This document shows positions 59,506 through 64,000 of a DNA stretch of 64,000 bases, piece after piece. Position 1 is the first letter of the stretch. Each line of letters begins with the position of its first letter. Location of the stretch: the NCBI RefSeq assembly GCF_000721105.1, contig NZ_JOEV01000017.1, positions 62,001 through 126,000 of the forward strand, given 5' to 3'. This stretch comes from Streptomyces cellulosae. GTDB lineage: Bacteria; Actinomycetota; Actinomycetes; Streptomycetales; Streptomycetaceae. The notes beneath the pieces are model-generated. The model saw only the letters and a list, made by a program, of their open reading frames with translations, had not been told where the DNA came from and did no database searches. Both the position numbers and the translations under genes were made by a program.

Positions 59506-60695
59506 ACCAGCGCCTGGCCCGCCACCACCAGCAGCACCTGCTCGCACTCGTTCGCGAACGCCGCGTTCAGGCGCCCGAGTTCGTCCCGGTAGCGCCGCCC
59601 GGACGCGGTGGCCGGCACGATGCCGGACCCCACCTCGTTGGAGACGGCGACCACGGTCCGCCGGGTGGCCCGTACCGCCTCCGTCAGTTCCCGCACCCGC
59701 GTCCGCAACGCCCGCTCCCCGCCGTCGGCCCACTCCGCGTCGTCCCACGCGCCGACGGCGTCCATCGCGTCCGTCAGCCACAGCGACAGACAGTCGACGA
59801 GCACCGGCGGCCCGTCGTCCTTCAGCAACGGCACCAGGTCGCACGTCTCGGCCGTACGCCACGACCCCGGCCGGCGCTCCCGGTGCGCGGCGACCCGCGC
59901 GGCCCACTCCCCGTCCCCGTTCCGCGACCCCCCGGTCGCCACGTACAGCACGTCGGGGAACGCCTCCAGCCGCCGCTCGGCCTCCACCGACTTCCCGGAC
60001 CGGGCCCCGCCCAGTACCAGCGTCCGCCGCGGCACATCGGGCACGTCCTCGTACACGCCCACCACCAGGGCCGTCCCATCCGGCACCGCCCGCGCCCCCG
60101 CCGCCGCCAGCCGCCGCCGTACCTCGGGCCCGGGCGGCACGTCGTGGTCGAGGTGTACGGCGACCACGTCCGTCGTGGGCCCGACCGCCCCCACCGCCCG
60201 CAGCCGGGCCAGCCCGTCCGGCCGCCCCAGGACATCGGCGAGCACCATGTCGTACGTCTCCGTGGCACCCCCCTCCAGCCCGGCCGGCGCGCCCCCGGGC
60301 GGCAGGTACAGCAGCCGCCGCCCGTCCGGTCCGGTCACCGCGTACCCCGTGCCGGGCGCGTCCAGTGCCACCGCCCGTACCCGATGTCCCGTCAGCAGCG
60401 CCAACTCCCGCCCGTCCGGCACCCGTCCGGGCTGCGGCAGCCCCGCCGGCACCTCGACCGCGGGCCCGTCGTGCGGATGCGACAGCAGCACCTGCCGTAC
60501 GCCGCCCAGCGACTGCCCGGCCCGCGCCGCCGCGAACGCGGCCCCGGGCGTCAGGTCGAGCAGCAGCGTGCCGTCCACGAGCGCCGCGGTGGCGGCCCGC
60601 GCGTCAGAGCCGAGCGACTCGGCACAGGCCGCGCAGGGACAGTCGGGGCGGGGCAGTCCCGCGGGGGCACCGGTACCGAGCAGAGTGAGTTCCAC
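59493..60695 (-). CDS. cobU: CobU fused to an N-terminal metallo-beta-lactamase-like domain
   Basis: The 400-residue protein starts at GTG 60695. Residues 1-215 resemble a metallo-beta-lactamase/PhnP-like fold (LLGTGAPAGLPRPDCPCAAC, then LLSHPHDGPAVE), with the HxHxDH metal motif largely lost. Residues from about 222 are CobU, with P-loop LVLGGARSGKS, VLYVATGG, VLVDCLSLWLTD and VVAVSNEVGSGIVP. The second part phosphorylates adenosylcobinamide and adds GMP. The first part's role is unknown. No stop separates this frame from the methyltransferase frame upstream. Confidence 0.92.
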   Translation of the reverse strand: MELTLLGTGAPAGLPRPDCPCAACAESLGSDARAATAALVDGTLLLDLTPGAAFAAARAGQSLGGVRQVLLSHPHDGPAVEVPAGLPQPGRVPDGRELALLTGHRVRAVALDAPGTGYAVTGPDGRRLLYLPPGGAPAGLEGGATETYDMVLADVLGRPDGLARLRAVGAVGPTTDVVAVHLDHDVPPGPEVRRRLAAAGARAVPDGTALVVGVYEDVPDVPRRTLVLGGARSGKSVEAERRLEAFPDVLYVATGGSRNGDGEWAARVAAHRERRPGSWRTAETCDLVPLLKDDGPPVLVDCLSLWLTDAMDAVGAWDDAEWADGGERALRTRVRELTEAVRATRRTVVAVSNEVGSGIVPATASGRRYRDELGRLNAAFANECEQVLLVVAGQALVLRG

Positions 60696-60905
60696 GAACC
60701 GATTTTCGCCGCTCACCCCTGGTCCCGCGCCACTGGGGCGCGCCGAAGAGGGCGCCGGACGGCGGCGAACGGCGGTGAGAGGCGGCGAACGGCGGCGAAC
60801 AACGTCGTTCCTCACGGCGCACCCCGCGAAGCGCATAGGCTCGGAGCAGGAGCCGGACCAAGATCCGGCTTCTGTTCTGCTCGTGTTCATACGTGGGAGG
60901 CGTAC

Positions 60906-61121
60906 ATGGCGGCATGGACGTGGCGGTTCGAGAAGGCCGACGGGACGGAGGTCCAGCCCGCGGTGCAGCCCGAGGAGTTCACCACGCAGGGGGACGCGGA
61001 GTCCTGGCTCGGGGAGTACTGGAAGGAACTGCTGGCCGGCGGCGCCGAGCAGGTGCGGCTGTTCGAGGACTCCACGGAGATCTACGGCCCGATGAGCCTG
61101 CGCGCGGCCGAGGAGGCGTAG
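60906..61121 (+). CDS. Small conserved acidic protein
   Basis: The 71-residue product from ATG 60906 follows GGGAGG. The acidic sequence (MAAWTWRFEKADGTEV, then SWLGEYWKELLAGG and EIYGPMSLRA) looks like a compact alpha/beta fold and belongs to a small actinobacterial family of unknown function. The upstream region 60745-60805 is made of repeated GGCGGCGAAC words. It converges on the methyltransferase gene with almost no spacer. Confidence 0.82.
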   Translation: MAAWTWRFEKADGTEVQPAVQPEEFTTQGDAESWLGEYWKELLAGGAEQVRLFEDSTEIYGPMSLRAAEEA

Positions 61122-61868
61122 GAGGGGCGGGGCGGCCCGGGAACCAGGCTCCTCGACCGCGAGCAGCGTCTCCAGGTCGGCCGGGAGCTCCGCTCCGTCG
61201 GCCGCCGTGTCCGTGAAGACCCGTACGCCGTACCAGGCGTGCAGGGGTGCCCCGATCCCCGCGAGGGTCGCGGTCAGTGTGTGCAGCCGGTCGGCCCGGA
61301 CGTCCAGGCCCAGCCGGTTCCGGTAGGCGGTGGTGTCGAAGGCGGCCCGCGCGCCGGCCCAGTCGCCGGACAGTCCCGGCCGCATCGCCAGCGCGTCCCC
61401 GTTGCGCACGAGGAGCGAGAGCAGCCCGCCCTGGGCGAGCATCCGGGCCAGTCCCGCCAGCAGCGGATCCGGCTCCTCGACGTACATCAGCACGCCGTGG
61501 CACAGCACCACGTCGAAGCTGCCGGGCAGGAAGTGCACCCCCGTGTCCCGCCCGTCGCCCTCGATGATCCGCATCCGCTCCCGGATGCCCTCGGGCTCCC
61601 CGGACAGGGCCTCACGGGCGGCGGCGATCATTCTGGCGTCCTGCTCGAGGCCGGTGACCTGATGCCCGGCCCGGGCCAGCCGCAGCGCCTGCGTGCCCTG
61701 GCCCATGCCCACGTCGAGCACCCGCAGCCGCCGCCCGACCGGGAACCGGCCGACTATCTGCTCGTCGAGCTGCCGGGCCACCAGCTCCTGGCGTACGACG
61801 TCCCGCACTCCGCCCAGCTCGTTCAGCCAGGCATCCGCCGCGCCCCCGGTGAACGGCGTCGTGCTCAG
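61122..61868 (-). CDS. SAM-dependent methyltransferase, CTG start and no stop of its own
   Basis: Motif I (RLRVLDVGMGQGTQALRLA), FDVVLCHGVLMYVEEPDPLL and the C-terminal part up to ETLLAVEE are those of a SmtA/CmoM-like family. The natural N-terminus (STTPFTGGAADAWLNELGG) requires CTG at 61868 as start codon, with GGAGAG 6 nt upstream; it overlaps the DUF3043 stop as CTGA. After LLAVEE the expected short tail is missing. The frame runs on, antisense to the small acidic protein gene, through cobU to 59493. The 3' limit given here is where family similarity ends. Confidence 0.72.
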
Positions 61869-62464
61869 GGCCGCTCTCCACGCTTGACCTGCGGCTTCGG
61901 CAGCCGGAGTCGGCGCATCTGGAGGGAGCGCATCAGCGCGTAGGCCACCGCGCCACGCCGGTTCTCGTCCGGGAAGCGCTCGGCCAGCTTCTTCTTCAGA
62001 CGGAAGCCGCTGGCGATCGAGTCCAGCACGATCAGCACGATGACGACGAGCCAGAGCAGCAGCGCGATGCTCTGCAGCGAACCCACGCGCACCATGCTCA
62101 GCACGAGGATGACCACGGCCATCGGCAGGAAGAACTCCGCCACGTTGAACCGCGAGTCGATGAACTGGCGGGCGAACTTGCGGACCGGGCCCTTGTCACG
62201 CGCGGGCAGGTACCGCTCGTCGCCGGTGGCCAGCGCCTGGCGCTGCCTCTCCAGCTGCGCGCGGCGTTCGTCGCGCTGTCGCTTGGAGGCCTCCTTGCGC
62301 GAGGTCGTCGTGGTGGCCACGCTGCGGCGCACCGACTGGGCCTCACTGCGCTTCGGCGTGGGGCGGCCCTTCGGGGCCTGCGGGTCACGGGTCTGCTTGG
62401 AGTTGGTCAGCGGCGCCTTGTCGGCGACTGCGGCCTTCTCATCCTTCGCACGGCTACGGAACAC
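61865..62464 (-). CDS. DUF3043 membrane protein
   Basis: The 199-residue protein from GTG 62464 begins MFRSRAKDEKAA, then has the DUF3043 stretch DPQAPKGRPTPKRSEAQ, a charged region (KEASKRQRDERRAQLERQRQ), the motif DSRFNVAEFFLPMAVVILVL, two transmembrane helices (about 115-165) and a basic tail. The function is unknown; it is conserved across actinobacteria next to pspA, suggesting an envelope role. Its stop overlaps the methyltransferase CTG start. Confidence 0.87.
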   Translation of the reverse strand: MFRSRAKDEKAAVADKAPLTNSKQTRDPQAPKGRPTPKRSEAQSVRRSVATTTTSRKEASKRQRDERRAQLERQRQALATGDERYLPARDKGPVRKFARQFIDSRFNVAEFFLPMAVVILVLSMVRVGSLQSIALLLWLVVIVLIVLDSIASGFRLKKKLAERFPDENRRGAVAYALMRSLQMRRLRLPKPQVKRGERP

Positions 62465-62709
62465 AAAAGCCAAGGGTACGTGGTGCGGCGGCATGGACGG
62501 GAGCCCGGTGGGGAACGATCCGGCAACGCCGGTCGTCTCTAACCCTGAAGGTCACCTACTCCTCACGCCGGAGCAGCGCCTTCACCAGTCGTCCTTGGGG
62601 ATGAGCGCATCGGTCCCCGAACAGTGCGGTAATGGATGCAGGGCCCGTACTGTGGGTTCTGTTGCAGTCGCTGGAGCTGGAGTCCGTCAGAAGGGGGCGC
62701 GCGAAGCCC

Positions 62710-63504
62710 ATGAGCGGTGTCATGAAGCGTATGGGGATGATCTTCCGCGCGAAGGCGAACAAGGCCCTTGACCGGGCCGAGGACCCGCGCGAAACCCTCG
62801 ATTACTCGTATCAGAAGCAGCTGGAGCTGCTGCAGAAGGTGCGCCGCGGCGTCGCCGACGTGGCGACCAGCCGCAAGCGCCTGGAACTCCAGCTCAATCA
62901 GCTGCAGTCCCAGTCGGGCAAGCTGGAGGACCAGGGCCGCAAGGCGCTCGCGCTGGGCCGTGAGGACCTGGCCCGCGAGGCGCTCTCGCGCCGGGCCGCG
63001 CTCCAGCAGCAGGTGACCGACCTGGAGACCCAGCACGCCACGCTCCAGGGCGAGGAGGAGAAGCTCACCCTCGCGGCCCAGCGGCTCCAGGCCAAGGTCG
63101 ACGCCTTCCGCACCAAGAAGGAGACGATCAAGGCCACGTACACCGCGGCCCAGGCGCAGACCCGGATCGGCGAGGCGTTCTCCGGCATCTCCGAGGAGAT
63201 GGGCGACGTCGGCCTGGCGATCCAGCGCGCCGAGGACAAGACGGCCCAGCTGCAGGCCCGGGCCGGCGCGATCGACGAACTGCTCGCCTCCGGCGCCCTG
63301 GACGACCAGTCCGGCATGCACAAGGACGACATCCAGGCCGAGCTGGACCGGCTCTCCGGTGGTACGGATGTGGAGCTGGAGCTGCAGCGCATGAAGGCGG
63401 AGCTGGCCGGGGGAAGCGCCGGTCAGCAGGCCATCGAAGGCGGCACGAACCAGCAGCAGTCCCAGCAGCAGCCGCAGGACACCCCGCGCTTCGACAAGCA
63501 GTGA
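62710..63504 (+). CDS. pspA: Phage-shock protein A homologue
   Basis: The 264-residue PspA/IM30 (ESCRT-III-like) protein starts at ATG 62710 with AGAAGGGGG upstream. An amphipathic N-terminal helix (VMKRMGMIFRAKANKAL) and long coiled coils (about 25-215) are visible. The C-terminal tail is Gln-rich (NQQQSQQQPQD). It binds and protects stressed membranes. It is followed after 64 bp by pspAA, while pspAB sits with htpX at 24597-26104. The stop codon lies in a 10-bp repeat that continues downstream. Confidence 0.95.
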   Translation: MSGVMKRMGMIFRAKANKALDRAEDPRETLDYSYQKQLELLQKVRRGVADVATSRKRLELQLNQLQSQSGKLEDQGRKALALGREDLAREALSRRAALQQQVTDLETQHATLQGEEEKLTLAAQRLQAKVDAFRTKKETIKATYTAAQAQTRIGEAFSGISEEMGDVGLAIQRAEDKTAQLQARAGAIDELLASGALDDQSGMHKDDIQAELDRLSGGTDVELELQRMKAELAGGSAGQQAIEGGTNQQQSQQQPQDTPRFDKQ

Positions 63505-63545
63505 CCAGCAGTGAACAGCAGTGACCATTCGGTGACCAGCAGTAG
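63497..63545. repeat. 10-bp direct repeat overlapping the pspA stop
   Basis: Units AGCAGTGACC, AGCAGTGAAC, AGCAGTGACC, a diverged ATTCGGTGACC and AGCAGTAG follow one another from 63497. The first includes the stop TGA (63502-63504), and every unit keeps a stop-like trinucleotide. Confidence 0.9.
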
Positions 63546-63568
63546 GGCCCACGCCTGAGGAGGGCGAC

Positions 63569-63847
63569 ATGATCGTACGGATCATGGGGGAGGGGCAGGT
63601 GAGGCTGGCCGACGGCCACCTCACCGAACTGGACAAGCTCGACGACGAACTCCTGAGGGAGATGGAGAACGGCGACGGCCCCGGTTTCCGCGCCACCCTG
63701 GCGGCCTTGCTGTCCAAGGTCCGTGAACTGGGCGAACCGTTGCCGGACGACTCCCTGGAACCGTCCGAACTCATCCTCCCGTCGCCGGACGCGACGCTGG
63801 AGGAGGTACGGGAGCTGCTGAGCGACGACGGGCTGATCCCGGGCTGA
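63569..63847 (+). CDS. pspAA: PspA-associated protein PspAA
   Basis: The 92-residue protein starts at ATG 63569 behind GAGGAGG. It begins MIVRIMGEGQVRLADGHLTE and ends with an acidic segment EEVRELLSDDGLIPG, typical of PspAA, the standard partner of actinobacterial PspA. It probably modulates PspA or links it to signalling at the membrane. It is co-transcribed with pspA. Confidence 0.92.
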   Translation: MIVRIMGEGQVRLADGHLTELDKLDDELLREMENGDGPGFRATLAALLSKVRELGEPLPDDSLEPSELILPSPDATLEEVRELLSDDGLIPG

Positions 63848-63978
63848 ACCCAGAGCTGGACCGCTGCCCGCCCGACGGACCCGTGCCGAGGGCTGAGCGC
63901 ACGCCGGGGACCGCACCGGGAAACCCTTCGGCCGACCCCCGTTCCGCCCCGGCCGGGGCCCCCGTACCGTGGACGAAC

Positions 63979-64000
63979 GTGAGCCCCCTCGACCGTGCCC
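63979..64000 (+). CDS. Possible start of a further gene, cut by window end
   Basis: GTG 63979 opens MSPLDRA in frame to the window edge. A TACCGT element about 10 bases upstream could be the -10 of a leaderless transcript. No identity can be assigned from seven residues. Confidence 0.3.

Overview
This 64 kb window comes from a Streptomyces chromosome. The DNA is very GC-rich, coding regions have G or C at almost every third codon position, GTG starts are common, and ribosome sites are GGAGG-like. Gene content and order match, from memory, the S. coelicolor core-chromosome stretch from the maltose/amylase region through glnII, glnA, lipAB, aceE, sucB-lpd, pepA and the cob genes to pspA. I see no rRNA, tRNA, CRISPR array, IS element or prophage.

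Layout. 1-6781: two secreted starch-degrading enzymes, one cut by the window edge and one a 1798-residue amylase-pullulanase. 6854-18626: signalling and regulation (receiver-PP2C phosphatase, TetR, a sigma-like membrane protein, a sensor kinase/LuxR pair, a winged-helix regulator) mixed with secreted or lipid-anchored proteins of unknown role. 19061-31360: nitrogen assimilation, with glnII and glnA. Each has a four-half-site GlnR operator, and a third partial site lies before a small gene at 31160. The same stretch holds the stress genes htpX-pspAB and several small conserved proteins. 31643-33622: lipoate synthesis (lipA, lipB). 33885-43515: an NsdA-like regulator, a flavoenzyme, a MarP-like periplasmic protease, a PGRP-type amidase and a WYL regulator. 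43616-50631: 2-oxoacid dehydrogenase enzymes (aceE, its likely GntR regulator, the E2 gene here called sucB, lpd). LipA and LipB make the lipoyl cofactor these complexes need. 50887-60695: pepA and the late cobalamin genes cobS, cobT and cobU, interrupted by an MprF-like/rhomboid-like membrane pair. 61122-63847: a methyltransferase, a DUF3043 protein, and pspA-pspAA, the second half of a split phage-shock system.

Most notable observations. (1) A 47-bp inverted repeat (45/47 identical) brackets the MprF-like gene and could permit inversion. (2) At least seven genes have their stop codon inside a short direct repeat that continues into the downstream spacer. (3) A methyltransferase appears to start at CTG, overlaps the preceding stop as CTGA, and has no in-frame stop before the end of cobU. 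(4) A 40-codon Cys-Cys reading frame followed by a hairpin precedes the winged-helix regulator. (5) A perfect 17-bp palindrome lies in the aceE promoter region next to a GntR regulator.
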